DNA from: NAT127 sp034717695
GTDB lineage: Bacteria > Pseudomonadota > Gammaproteobacteria > Pseudomonadales > Porticoccaceae
Length of the DNA stretch: 64,000 nucleotides
Assembly: GCA_034717695.1 (NCBI GenBank)
Contig: JAYELS010000006.1
Coordinates: 1 to 64,000, forward strand
Direction: 5' to 3'
Shown: piece by piece, positions 12,530-21,368 of the stretch
How the letters are laid out: every line of letters begins with the position of its first letter
Numbering within the stretch: position 1 is the first letter of the stretch
The notes under the pieces: model-generated
What the model saw: only the letters and a program-made list of their open reading frames with translations
The model's database searches: none
Told to the model about the DNA's origin: nothing
Program-made: the position numbers and the translations under genes

Positions 12530-13792
12530 ATGCCGAAAAAGAACGCCTTTTACGCCCAGTCTGGCGGCGTTACCGCCGTGATCAACGCCAGCGCCTGCGG
12601 CGTTATCGAAACGGCGCGCCAGCACCGGGATAAAATCGGCAAGGTCTACGCGGGCCGCAACGGCATCATCGGCGCGCTGCGGGAAGAACTGATCGACACC
12701 AGCAAGGAAAGCCCCAGCGCCATCGCCGGCCTGCGCAGCACGCCCGCCGGCGCCTTCGGCTCCTGCCGCTACAAGCTCAAGAGCCTGGAACAGAACCGCG
12801 CCGAGTACGAGCGCCTGATCGAAGTGTTCAAGGCCCACGACATCGGCTACTTCTTCTATAACGGCGGCGGCGACTCCGCCGACACCTGCCTCAAGGTATC
12901 CCAGCTGTCCGAGAAAATGGGCTACCCCATCCGGGCCATCCATATCCCCAAAACCGTCGACAACGACCTGCCGTTCACCGACAACTGTCCCGGCTTTGGC
13001 TCCGTCGCCAAGTACGTGGCGGTCTCCACCCGGGAGGCCAGCCTCGACGTGGCATCGATGTGCGAGACCTCCACCAAGGTGTTCATCCTCGAAGTGATGG
13101 GCCGCCACGCCGGCTGGATCGCCGCCGCCGGCGGGCTCGCGGCGGCTCGGGCGGGCGATGCCCCCCATATCATTCTGTTCCCCGAAATCGCCTTCTCGGA
13201 GGAAAAGTTCCTCAAGAAGGTGAACGCCGCTGTGAAGAAAAATGGCTACTGCGTGATCGTCGCCTCCGAAGGCACCCAGTACAAGGACGGCACCCTGGTG
13301 GCCGCGTCCGCCCACACCGACGCCTTCGGCCACAAACAGCTCGGCGGCGTGGCCCCCACCCTGGCGGCCTTGATCAAGGACAAACTCGGCTACAAATATC
13401 ACTGGGCACTGGCGGATTACCTGCAGCGCTCAGCCCGCCATATTGCCTCCGCCACTGACGTGGAGCAGGCCTACGCGGTGGGCAAGGCCGCCGTGGAATA
13501 CGCCCTGGCGGGCAAGAACGCGGTGATGGTCACCATCGAGCGCGGCGCCGCCAAGCGCTACCGCTGGTCCCTGGGGGAAGCGCCCCTCGACAGGGTGGCC
13601 AATGTGGAAAAGATGATGCCCCGGGACTTCATCACCCCCGACGGCTTCGGCATCACCGACAAGGCCCGCGCCTACCTGGCGCCGCTGATCCAGGGTGAAT
13701 CGTACCCGGAGTACAAGAACGGCGTGCCGGTGTACACCCGCTTGAAGCTGGTGCCGGTGGAGAAGAAGCTGGCGAAGATGTTTGATGTCTGA
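12530..13792 (+). CDS. pfp: 6-phosphofructokinase, predicted pyrophosphate-dependent
   Basis: It phosphorylates fructose 6-phosphate (reversibly if PPi is the donor) in central carbon metabolism. The 420 residues carry NGGGDSADTC with Asp115 where ATP enzymes have Gly (E. coli 104), and PKTVDND with Lys141 where ATP enzymes have Gly (E. coli 124). Both substitutions are the known determinants of PPi use. Catalytic Asp144 and MGRHAGW are present. Start ATG 12530 follows GAGGA. The stop codon is embedded in a heptamer repeat. It is divergent from mpl. Confidence 0.92.
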   Translation: MPKKNAFYAQSGGVTAVINASACGVIETARQHRDKIGKVYAGRNGIIGALREELIDTSKESPSAIAGLRSTPAGAFGSCRYKLKSLEQNRAEYERLIEVFKAHDIGYFFYNGGGDSADTCLKVSQLSEKMGYPIRAIHIPKTVDNDLPFTDNCPGFGSVAKYVAVSTREASLDVASMCETSTKVFILEVMGRHAGWIAAAGGLAAARAGDAPHIILFPEIAFSEEKFLKKVNAAVKKNGYCVIVASEGTQYKDGTLVAASAHTDAFGHKQLGGVAPTLAALIKDKLGYKYHWALADYLQRSARHIASATDVEQAYAVGKAAVEYALAGKNAVMVTIERGAAKRYRWSLGEAPLDRVANVEKMMPRDFITPDGFGITDKARAYLAPLIQGESYPEYKNGVPVYTRLKLVPVEKKLAKMFDV

Positions 13793-13807
13793 CGTCTGAC
13801 GTCAGAC
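13787..13807. repeat. GTCTGAC heptamer repeat over the pfp stop codon
   Basis: Two direct copies of GTCTGAC (13787-13793, 13794-13800) and one inverted copy GTCAGAC (13801-13807) lie head to tail. The TGA stop of pfp falls inside the first. Another inverted copy is at 13898-13904. The rest of 13808-13910 shows no gene. Confidence 0.8.
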
Positions 13808-13910
13808 GCCGAGATGGTCCGAGGGATCGTGGATATATGATACTCGGGCCAACGGGTGGTTGTGGGCTGTCAGCTTGGTAACCCGCTTGCTTCTGGCGTC
13901 AGACAACGCT

Positions 13911-14348
13911 TTATACCTCCAGCAGGAACGTCACCGGGCCGTCGTTGCACAGGGAGACCTGCATGTCGGTGCCAAAACGGCCAGTGGCCACGCGGTCTGT
14001 CTCGCGGCGAATACAGTCAGTGAAGTAATCGTAGAGCCGCTGCGCCTCAGCGGGCTCGGCGGCCGGCGTGAAACTGGGCCGGAGCCCCTTGCGGGTGTCG
14101 GCGGCCAGGGTGAACTGGGAGACCACCAGCACCCCGCCACCGCAATCCCTGACGCTGCGGTTCATCCGCCCCTCGCCGTCGGAAAAAATCCGGTAGTTCA
14201 TCACCTTGGCCGCCAATTTTTCGCAGCGCGCCGGATCGTCACCCTGCTGCACACCGAGAAACACCAGCAGCCCCCCGTCGATCGCCCCGACGACCTCCCC
14301 CGCCACCGTCACCGAGGCCTGGGACACCCGCTGCAACAGCGCCAGCAT
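13911..14348 (-). CDS. dtd: D-aminoacyl-tRNA deacylase
   Basis: Dtd hydrolyses D-amino acids (and glycine from tRNA-Ala) off mischarged tRNAs, a proofreading function. The 145 residues begin MLALLQRVSQASVTVAGEVVG. They contain the catalytic SQFTLAADTRKGLRPSF motif and the cross-subunit NDGPVTF (Gly-cisPro family motif) near the C-terminus. Length is typical (145). Its ATG overlaps the pip stop by one base (TGATG), so it is the second gene of a pip-dtd operon; this pairing is common in gammaproteobacteria. Confidence 0.96.
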   Translation of the reverse strand: MLALLQRVSQASVTVAGEVVGAIDGGLLVFLGVQQGDDPARCEKLAAKVMNYRIFSDGEGRMNRSVRDCGGGVLVVSQFTLAADTRKGLRPSFTPAAEPAEAQRLYDYFTDCIRRETDRVATGRFGTDMQVSLCNDGPVTFLLEV

Positions 14349-15304
14349 CAGTGCTTCCCGAGGCGCCGCGCCATGGCGTCCGTGGCGCGCACCAGGGCGT
14401 CGACGATGCCTGGCTCCGACGAGGAGTGTCCGGCATCGCGGATGATCTCCAGCTCCGCATCGGGCCAGGCGCGACACAGGGCATGGGCCTGATCGATGGG
14501 ACAGACCACGTCATAGCGACCGTGGACGACGATGCCCGGGATCCCCGCCAGCCGATCCGCGTCCTCGACGATCTGGTTGTGACGGATAAATGCATGGTTG
14601 ACGAAGTAGTGGGCCTCGATCCGAGCCAGGGCGAGGGCGAAATGGGGATTGGCGAAATGATCCACCACCGCCGGGCGGGGATGCAGGGTGGAACAGCGTC
14701 CCTCCCACACCGACCAGGCCTTGGCCGCCGCCATGCGTTGCAGTTCGTTGTCGCTGGTGAGCAGCCGGTGGTAAGCGGCGAGCAGGTCGTGCCGCTCTGC
14801 GGCGGGGATCGGCGCGACGAATTCCTCCCAGTAGTCGGGAAAGATCTGGCTCGCCCCCCACTGGTAGAACCAGCGGATATCCTCCTCCCGGCACAGGAAA
14901 ATACCCCGCAGTACCAGGCCCAGCACCCGCTCGGGGTGGGCCTCGGCGTAGAGCAGCGCCAGGGTGGACCCCCAGGAGCCGCCAAATACCAGCCAGCGAT
15001 CGACCCCCAGGGATTCCCGCAAGGTCTCCAGATCGGCGATCAGCCCGGGGGTATGGTTGCCATCGAGGCCGGCATGGGGTGTCGAGCGCCCGGCGCCCCG
15101 CTGATCGAAGAGGATGATGCGGTAGCGCTCGGGATCGAAGAAACAGCGGTCGCTCTCCCGGCAGCCACCCCCGGGGCCGCCGTGGACGAAAACCACGGGA
15201 ATCCCCTCCGGGGTCCCGCACTCCTCCACGTACAGCTCGTGGGGCGGCGCCACCGCAATACGGCGAACCAGATGGGGGCGAATGGCGGGGTAGAGGGTTC
15301 GCAT
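14348..15304 (-). CDS. pip: Proline iminopeptidase (prolyl aminopeptidase)
   Basis: It removes N-terminal proline from peptides in the cytoplasm. The 318 residues from MRTLYPAIRPHLVRRIAV form an alpha/beta hydrolase: oxyanion motif HGGPGGG, nucleophile elbow GGSWGSTLAL (Ser near 112), catalytic Asp in the GRYDVVCP region, and His in DAGHSSSEPG. Length is that of family S33 enzymes (about 315). The upstream in-frame extension is not conserved. It overlaps dtd by 1 nt and is divergent from tag. Confidence 0.95.
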   Translation of the reverse strand: MRTLYPAIRPHLVRRIAVAPPHELYVEECGTPEGIPVVFVHGGPGGGCRESDRCFFDPERYRIILFDQRGAGRSTPHAGLDGNHTPGLIADLETLRESLGVDRWLVFGGSWGSTLALLYAEAHPERVLGLVLRGIFLCREEDIRWFYQWGASQIFPDYWEEFVAPIPAAERHDLLAAYHRLLTSDNELQRMAAAKAWSVWEGRCSTLHPRPAVVDHFANPHFALALARIEAHYFVNHAFIRHNQIVEDADRLAGIPGIVVHGRYDVVCPIDQAHALCRAWPDAELEIIRDAGHSSSEPGIVDALVRATDAMARRLGKH

Positions 15305-15397
15305 CGGGGCCTCGGCTTTCGCGGGGATTGTCGAGCACCGATGATGCGCAATGCGCCTGCTATAGTAAACCGGCAATTGGCCGAACCGGAGCACACC

Positions 15398-15967
15398 ATG
15401 GAGACCATCAAGCGCTGCCCCTGGTGCGGTGACGACCCGCTGTACCGCCACTATCACGACAGCGAATGGGGCGTGCCGTGCCGCGACGACGGCAAGCTGT
15501 TCGAGTTCCTGGTGCTGGAGAGCGCCCAGGCGGGTTTGTCGTGGATCACCGTGCTGCGCAAGCGGGAGAACTACCGCCGCGCCTTCGCCGGCTTCGACCC
15601 GGTGAAGGTCGCCCGCTTCAACAGCCGCAGCGTGGCACGCCTGATGGGGGACGCGGGGATAGTGCGCAACCGCCAGAAGATCGAGGCAGCCATCGGCAAT
15701 GCCCGGGTATTTCTGGCGATTCAGGAGGAATTCGGCAGCTTCGCCAACTATTTCTGGCGCTTCAGCGACGGCAAGCCCATCGTCAACCGCTTCGCAAGCC
15801 TTCGCGAAGTGCCCGCCAGCACGGTGCTGTCAGACACCATCAGCAGGGACATGAAGCAGCGCGGCATGGGTTTCTTCGGCACCACCATCTGTTATGCCCA
15901 CATGCAGGCCATGGGGATGGTGAACGATCATCTGGTGGGATGCTTTCGCCATGCTGAGGTTTCATGA
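15398..15967 (+). CDS. tag: DNA-3-methyladenine glycosylase I
   Basis: Tag excises 3-methyladenine from alkylated DNA, the first step of base-excision repair. The 189 residues show the zinc-binding N-terminus (KRCPWCGDD, YHDSEWG) and the matching C-terminal His/Cys pair (NDHLVGCFRH). LFEFLVLESAQAGLSWITVL, with the catalytic Glu, and MGFFGTT are also present. ATG 15398 is chosen because the protein is full length from there (E. coli Tag is 187), although the frame is open far upstream across the antisense of pip. Confidence 0.96.
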   Translation: METIKRCPWCGDDPLYRHYHDSEWGVPCRDDGKLFEFLVLESAQAGLSWITVLRKRENYRRAFAGFDPVKVARFNSRSVARLMGDAGIVRNRQKIEAAIGNARVFLAIQEEFGSFANYFWRFSDGKPIVNRFASLREVPASTVLSDTISRDMKQRGMGFFGTTICYAHMQAMGMVNDHLVGCFRHAEVS

Positions 15968-15999
15968 GTTGCAAGTTTCACGGGAGCTGAAATCAAAGA

Positions 16000-16056
16000 A
16001 GCGGGGGGGCCCGGCCGCCCCGGCCGGTGGGGGGNNNNNNNNNNTTCTTTTTTTCA
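16000..16056. other. Assembly gap with flanking low-complexity sequence
   Basis: Ten N occupy 16035-16044. The bases before are an unusual G/C run (gcgggggggcccggccgccc, then a G5 run), and those after are T-rich. This looks like a hairpin or homopolymer that broke assembly, so the true length is unknown. No gene is supported between tag (15967) and the typA stop (16143). Confidence 0.9.
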
Positions 16057-16142
16057 AATTTTCTGGGTAGATCAAATAAATGACGGGGCGCCCCTGGGCC
16101 GCCGCTTCCTTTGCGTCTAACCTGTAACGTGCAGCGTGAATC

Positions 16143-17957
16143 TCAGCTCTTCTGCGCCCGCTTGCGCTCATTTTCGGTGAGCAGCTTTTTGCGCAGGCGG
16201 ATCGACTTGGGGGTCACTTCCACCAGCTCGTCGCTCTCGATGAACTCCAGGGCCTGCTCCAGGGTGTGGCGCACCGCCGGGGTGAGGATCAGGTTTTCAT
16301 CGGTGCCCGCGGCGCGGATGTTGGTGAGCTGCTTGGCCTTGGTGGGGTTCACCGGCAGGTCGTTGTTGCGGGAGTGAAGGCCGACGATCTGGCCCTCGTA
16401 AACATTCTCGCCGTGGCCGACGAACAGCCGGCCGCGATCCTGCAGGCTGAACAGGGCGTAGGCCAGGGTCTTGCCCTTGATCATCGACACCAGCACGCCG
16501 TTCTGGCGCTTGGCGATGGTGCCCGCCTTCACGGGGCCGTAATGATCGAAGATGCTGGTCATGATGCCGGTGCCCTGGGTCAGGGTCAGAAACTGGGAGC
16601 GGAAACCGATGAGCCCCCGGGACGGCACCACATAGTCGAGGCGTACCCGCCCGTTGCCGTCGGTCTCCATGTTGCGCAGGTCGCCCTTGCGCAAACCCAG
16701 CTCCTCCATGACGCCGCCCTGGTGCTGCTCCTCGATGTCGATCACCACCTGCTCGTAGGGCTCCTGGATCTCGCCATCCACCTCTTTCTGAATCACCTCG
16801 GGGCGGGAAACGCCGAGCTCGTAGCCCTCGCGACGCATGTTCTCGATCAGCACCGACAGGTGCAGCTCGCCACGGCCTGACACCACGAATTTCTCCGGGC
16901 TGTCCCCCTGCCGCACCCGCAGGGCCACGTTGTGGATCAGCTCCTGTTCGAGGCGGTCCTTGATATTGCGGGAGGTGACGTACTTGCCCTCGAGGCCGGC
17001 AAAGGGGGAGTCGTTGACCTGGAAGGTCATGCTCACCGTGGGCTCGTCGACGGTGAGCAGCGGCAGCGGCTCGGGCTTGTCGGGACTGCACAGGGTGTCG
17101 GAAATCTTGAGGCCATCGACGCCGGTGATACAGACGATGTCGCCCGCTTCGGCGCGCTCCACCGGTACCCGCTCGAGGCCGTGGTAGCCCATCACCTGCA
17201 GGACACGGGCGCGGCGGCTCTGGCCCTCGGCGTCGATCACCACGATGTTGTCGTTGCCCTTGAGGGCGCCGCGGCTGATGCGGCCGACGCCGATCACACC
17301 CACGTAGCTGTTGTAGTCGAGGGCGCTGATCTGCATCTGGAAGGGGCCGTCGGCGTCCACCGGGGGCGGCGAGACCTTGTCGACGATCATCTGGAACAGG
17401 GGCGTCATGTCCTCTTCGAGGGTATCCACCTCGAACCCGGCGATACCGTTGAGGGCGGAGGCGTAGATGATGGGGAAGTCGAGCTGTTCGTCGGTGGCGC
17501 CGAGGCTGTCGAACAGGTCGAACACCTGGTCGATGACCCAGTGGGGGCGGGCGCTCGGGCGGTCCACCTTGTTGATCACCACGATGGGCTTCAAGCCCCG
17601 CTCGAAGGCCTTGGAGGTGACAAAGCGGGTCTGGGGCATTGGGCCGTCCACCGCGTCCACCAGCAGCAACACCGAATCCACCATGGACAGCACCCGCTCC
17701 ACCTCGCCGCCGAAGTCGGCGTGGCCAGGGGTGTCGACGATATTGATGCGGTAGCCGTTCCACTCGATGGCGGTGTTCTTGGCCAGGATGGTGATCCCCC
17801 GCTCCCGCTCCTGGTCGTTGGAATCCATGATGCGCTCCGCGCCCTGATCCTTGCGGCCGAGGGTGCCGGACTGCTGGAGGAGCTTGTCCACCAGGGTGGT
17901 TTTGCCATGGTCTACGTGGGCAATAATGGCAATATTGCGGAGGTTCTGGATGGTCAT
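16143..17957 (-). CDS. typA: Ribosome-associated GTPase TypA/BipA
   Basis: A translational GTPase of the EF-G group that helps 50S assembly and growth under stress or low temperature. The 604 residues begin MTIQNLRNIAIIAHVDHGKTTL (G1), followed by RGITILAKNTA (G2/switch I), DTPGHADFGGEVERV (G3) and NKVDR (G4). EF-G domain II, III and V equivalents follow (LSVLIENMRREGYELGVSRPEV), then the BipA C-terminal domain. Length equals the family (about 605). It lies 106 nt downstream of thiI on the same strand, as in Pseudomonas. Confidence 0.97.
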   Translation of the reverse strand: MTIQNLRNIAIIAHVDHGKTTLVDKLLQQSGTLGRKDQGAERIMDSNDQERERGITILAKNTAIEWNGYRINIVDTPGHADFGGEVERVLSMVDSVLLLVDAVDGPMPQTRFVTSKAFERGLKPIVVINKVDRPSARPHWVIDQVFDLFDSLGATDEQLDFPIIYASALNGIAGFEVDTLEEDMTPLFQMIVDKVSPPPVDADGPFQMQISALDYNSYVGVIGVGRISRGALKGNDNIVVIDAEGQSRRARVLQVMGYHGLERVPVERAEAGDIVCITGVDGLKISDTLCSPDKPEPLPLLTVDEPTVSMTFQVNDSPFAGLEGKYVTSRNIKDRLEQELIHNVALRVRQGDSPEKFVVSGRGELHLSVLIENMRREGYELGVSRPEVIQKEVDGEIQEPYEQVVIDIEEQHQGGVMEELGLRKGDLRNMETDGNGRVRLDYVVPSRGLIGFRSQFLTLTQGTGIMTSIFDHYGPVKAGTIAKRQNGVLVSMIKGKTLAYALFSLQDRGRLFVGHGENVYEGQIVGLHSRNNDLPVNPTKAKQLTNIRAAGTDENLILTPAVRHTLEQALEFIESDELVEVTPKSIRLRKKLLTENERKRAQKS

Positions 17958-18063
17958 GGGGGGGGGCGTACTGAGAAATGAGGTGCGGATTATAGTGATC
18001 CGCCCCGGTGAAGTCACACGATTCTTGCTGCCCCGCCAAGGCCCTGGCGCGGCGCCGCCGGCC

Positions 18064-19518
18064 TCACCCCGGACGGTAGACGCCGATGTTGGCGTAACCC
18101 TTGTCGTGGAGCAGTTCGGCGTGGAGACGGCTCATCACTCCGCGATCGCAGTACAGCAGGTACTGGCGCGCCGGGTCGAGGGATGCCACTTCCCGGTCGA
18201 GATTGAAGAACGGGATCGCCACAACCGTCCCGTCGCCCGCCTTGAGCCCATGGCGGGCGATCTCGTCGGGGTGACGAATATCGATGATCACCGCCCCAGG
18301 CGGCGGGACGGCGAGGATTTCCACCCCTTGCGCCGCCAGTTCATCGGTCACCAGGTTGTCGATGGTCTCGGTACGGCGGCTGGCGATCGCCTCGTCGAGA
18401 ATGGCGAAATCGAAATTTTCCTCTTCCCGCACCACCCGCTCCCGCTTCGCCCGGGTGCGCGGCTTGACGGAGATGACGCCGCAGTACTCCGGCATGCTGG
18501 CGGCGAACTGCTCGGTGCCAATGGCCCTGGCGATGTCGATGATCGCGCCCTTGTCCATCACCGCCAGGGGCCGCAGGGTGAGCATGTCCGAGACCTCGTC
18601 GATCACTCCGAGGTTGGCGAGGGTCTGGCTCGACACCTGGGCAACGCTCTCCCCAGTGACGATGGCGCCGGCCTCCATGGCCGCCGCGACCCGGTTGGCG
18701 GCGCGAATCATCATGCGCTTGAGCACCACCCCCATGTGGCCGTTGTCGACCTTCTCCAGGATCTCCCCCACCACCCGATCGAAGGGCACGGTGACGAACA
18801 GCACCCGGTGACTGGCGCCGTACCGCCGCCACAGGTAGTAGGCCACCTCCTTGACACCCAGCTCGTGGGCGCGCCCTCCCAGATTGAAGAAACAGAAGTG
18901 GGTGACCAATCCGCGCTTCATGGCCAGGTAGCTGGCCACGGTGGAATCGAACCCCCCGGAGATCAGCGACAGCACGCTGTCCTGGGAACCGAGGGGAAAG
19001 CCGCCAAGCCCCGGGCGGGTATCCTGCAACAGGAAGACCTGGTCGGCGCGAATCTCGATGGGCACCACCACCTGGGGATCCCGCAGGTTCACACCGGCGC
19101 TGGTGCCGAGGGCAAACAGCCCCGCGCCAACCTGGCGCTCCACGTCCATGGAACTGAAATCGTGATGGCCGGTGCGCTTGACCCGGACGCAGAATGTCTT
19201 GCCGGCGAGGCGCTCGCCCCAGCTCGCCACCACCCGCTCGCAAATATCGTCGATGGACACCAGCGGGCAGGCATCGACCCGGGAAAACTTGGCGATTCCC
19301 GGGGTGGCCGCGAGCACGGCGGCGACGGCTTCCGCCAGCTCCGGCCGGTCATCGGGCACCACCAGGTCGAGCTTTTCCCAATCCCGCTGCACATCGATGC
19401 GCCCGTCGAGAGGGCGCAACAGGCGCCGCAGGTTGTCCCGCAGCTGGCGGGTGAGGCGCTTGCGCACCGGGCTGCTCTTGATGGTGATCTCGGGGAAAAG
19501 CTTGGCGATGAAATGCAT
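18064..19518 (-). CDS. thiI: tRNA sulfurtransferase ThiI (4-thiouridine synthesis)
   Basis: ThiI activates U8 of tRNA with ATP and transfers sulfur to give s4U; it also supplies sulfur for the thiamine thiazole. The 484 residues begin MHFIAKLFPEITIKS. They contain a THUMP domain (about 60-170), the PP-loop SGGFDSTVASYLAM, EYCGVISVKP with the first catalytic Cys, and a C-terminal rhodanese domain with YLLYCDRGVMS carrying the persulfide Cys. It is therefore the long form with rhodanese, as in E. coli. It is divergent from glnA across a 344-nt regulatory region. Confidence 0.96.
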   Translation of the reverse strand: MHFIAKLFPEITIKSSPVRKRLTRQLRDNLRRLLRPLDGRIDVQRDWEKLDLVVPDDRPELAEAVAAVLAATPGIAKFSRVDACPLVSIDDICERVVASWGERLAGKTFCVRVKRTGHHDFSSMDVERQVGAGLFALGTSAGVNLRDPQVVVPIEIRADQVFLLQDTRPGLGGFPLGSQDSVLSLISGGFDSTVASYLAMKRGLVTHFCFFNLGGRAHELGVKEVAYYLWRRYGASHRVLFVTVPFDRVVGEILEKVDNGHMGVVLKRMMIRAANRVAAAMEAGAIVTGESVAQVSSQTLANLGVIDEVSDMLTLRPLAVMDKGAIIDIARAIGTEQFAASMPEYCGVISVKPRTRAKRERVVREEENFDFAILDEAIASRRTETIDNLVTDELAAQGVEILAVPPPGAVIIDIRHPDEIARHGLKAGDGTVVAIPFFNLDREVASLDPARQYLLYCDRGVMSRLHAELLHDKGYANIGVYRPG

Positions 19519-19654
19519 GGCGCGGGCAATCGGGGTTAATGGCAAGGTCGCGGATTATACCCGCAGAACCCCCGGGGGGCAGGGCCCCGGGGTCGCGGCC
19601 ATCTGTACGGTTTGAGCGGGTTCAGGCACAATGACCCCCGCCCGCGAGACCGAC

Positions 19655-19699
19655 GCACCAAACAGGTTCACCCCAAGAATCGATGCTCTTTTTTGGTGC
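19655..19699 (+). promoter_or_regulatory. Two NtrC-type operators upstream of glnA
   Basis: NtrC sites have the form GCAC-N7-GTGC. Here 19655-19669 reads GCAC-N7-GTTC and 19685-19699 reads GCTC-N7-GTGC, each 7 of 8 conserved bases. They are 30 bp apart (about three helical turns) and centred about 130 and 100 bp before the predicted sigma-54 start, the enhancer position used at E. coli glnA. Confidence 0.72.
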
Positions 19700-19763
19700 A
19701 AAACAGCCCGCCAAACTGGGGCTATGGACAGCATCCCCAAGGGCACACCGGGAACAAACCCCA

Positions 19764-19779
19764 TGGCACGGTAATTGCT
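19764..19779 (+). promoter_or_regulatory. Sigma-54 promoter of glnA
   Basis: TGGCAC (19764-19769), N5, TTGCT (19775-19779): an exact match to the -24/-12 consensus TGGCAC-N5-TTGCW. Predicted start is near 19791, giving a leader of about 70 nt. The rest of 19519-19862 shows no gene. Confidence 0.9.
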
Positions 19780-19862
19780 AAAACTACGTCGAGCTTTTTA
19801 GCCACTGCCGTCGGCACCCTAGAAAACACGCAAACCCCGAATCCCTATTTTGGAGAAAACAC

Positions 19863-21269
19863 ATGTCGAACAAAACGTTGACGCTGATCAAAGATCACGA
19901 GGCCCGCTGGGTGGACCTGCGCTTCACCGACACCAAGGGCAAGGAGCACCACGTCACCATCCCCGCGCGCTATGTGAACGAGGACTTCTTCGCCACCGGC
20001 CAGATGTTCGACGGCTCCTCCATCTCCGGCTGGAAGGGCATCAATGAGTCGGACATGATCCTGATGCCCGACGATGACACCTCCATCGTCGACCCCTTCT
20101 TTGACGAGACCACCGTCATCCTGCGGTGCAACATCGTCGATCCCGCCACCATGCAGGGCTACGACCGCGACCCCCGCTCCATCGCCCAGCGCGCCGAGGA
20201 GTACCTGAAATCCACCGGCCTTGGGGATACCGCGTTCTTCGGCCCCGAGCCCGAGTTCTTCATCTTTGACGAAGTACACTTCGGTGCCGACATGTCCGGC
20301 TCCTTCGTGAAGATTTCCTCCGAGGAAGCCGCCTGGTCCTCCGGCGAGAAGTTCGTCGACGGCAACCTGGGCCACCGCCCCCGGGTCAAGGGTGGCTACT
20401 TCCCCGTCCCGCCTGTCGACTCCCTCCACGACCTGCGCGCCGCCATGTGTGGCGCCATGGAGCAGATGGGCCTCGACGTCGAGGTACACCACCACGAAGT
20501 GGCCAACGCTGGCCAGTGCGAAATCGGTGTCAAGTTCAACACCCTGGTGAAGAAGGCGGACGAAGTCCAGATCCTCAAGTACTGCGTCCACAACGTGGCC
20601 CACGCCTACGGCAAGACCGCCACCTTCATGCCCAAGCCCATCGTCGGCGACAACGGTTCCGGCATGCACGTGCACCAGTCCTTCTGGAAAGGCGGCGTCA
20701 ACCAGTTCGCCGGCGACGGCTACGCGGGCCTGTCCGAGACCGCCCTGTACTACATCGGCGGCATCATCAAGCACGCCAAGGCCCTGAACGCCTTTACCAA
20801 CCCCGGCACCAACTCCTACAAGCGCCTGATCCCGGGCTTTGAAGCACCGGTGATGCTGGCTTACTCGGCCCGCAACCGCTCCGCCTCCATCCGCATTCCC
20901 TACGTTGCATCCCCCAAGGGCAAGCGTATCGAGGCACGCTTCCCCGACCCGATCGCCAACCCCTACCTCGCCTTCGCCGCCATGCTGATGGCTGGCCTCG
21001 ACGGCGTGCAGAACAAGATCCACCCCGGCGATGCCGCCGACAAGGATCTCTACGATCTGCCCCCGGAAGAAGCGGCCGCCATCCCGCAAGTCTGCGGCAG
21101 CCTGCGGGACGCCCTCAGCAACCTCGACAAGGATCGCGAGTTCCTCACCCGCGGCGGCGTGTTCAGCGACGACTACATCGACGCCTACATCGCCCTCAAG
21201 ATGGAAGAAGTCTACAAGGTGGAGCACACCACCCACCCGCTGGAGTTCGAACTGTACTACAGCGTGTAA
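19863..21269 (+). CDS. glnA: Glutamine synthetase, type I (adenylylated form)
   Basis: GlnA makes glutamine from glutamate, ammonia and ATP; it forms dodecamers in the cytoplasm. The 468 residues show FDGSSISGWKGI, FGPEPEFFIFDEV, the ATP/ammonia motif MPKPIVGDNGSGMH and RNRSASIRIP. Tyr397 lies in KDLYDLPPEE, the adenylylation site of GlnE-regulated type I-beta enzymes. ATG 19863 is preceded by TTGGAG. The gene has its own sigma-54 promoter with NtrC-type sites and ends in a strong hairpin, so it is separated from ntrBC by one gene. Confidence 0.98.
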   Translation: MSNKTLTLIKDHEARWVDLRFTDTKGKEHHVTIPARYVNEDFFATGQMFDGSSISGWKGINESDMILMPDDDTSIVDPFFDETTVILRCNIVDPATMQGYDRDPRSIAQRAEEYLKSTGLGDTAFFGPEPEFFIFDEVHFGADMSGSFVKISSEEAAWSSGEKFVDGNLGHRPRVKGGYFPVPPVDSLHDLRAAMCGAMEQMGLDVEVHHHEVANAGQCEIGVKFNTLVKKADEVQILKYCVHNVAHAYGKTATFMPKPIVGDNGSGMHVHQSFWKGGVNQFAGDGYAGLSETALYYIGGIIKHAKALNAFTNPGTNSYKRLIPGFEAPVMLAYSARNRSASIRIPYVASPKGKRIEARFPDPIANPYLAFAAMLMAGLDGVQNKIHPGDAADKDLYDLPPEEAAAIPQVCGSLRDALSNLDKDREFLTRGGVFSDDYIDAYIALKMEEVYKVEHTTHPLEFELYYSV

Positions 21270-21286
21270 GGCTCCCCCGCGACTCG

Positions 21287-21322
21287 AGCCCGCCATTCCC
21301 CGGAATGGCGGGCTTTTTATTT
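21287..21322 (+). terminator. glnA terminator
   Basis: A 13-bp stem (AGCCCGCCATTCC with GGAATGGCGGGCT) followed by TTTTATTTT, 18 nt after the glnA stop. Confidence 0.9.
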
Positions 21323-21368
21323 TGTCCAACGGGTATTACCCTTGCCACGACAGTCAGGGAACCGGACC

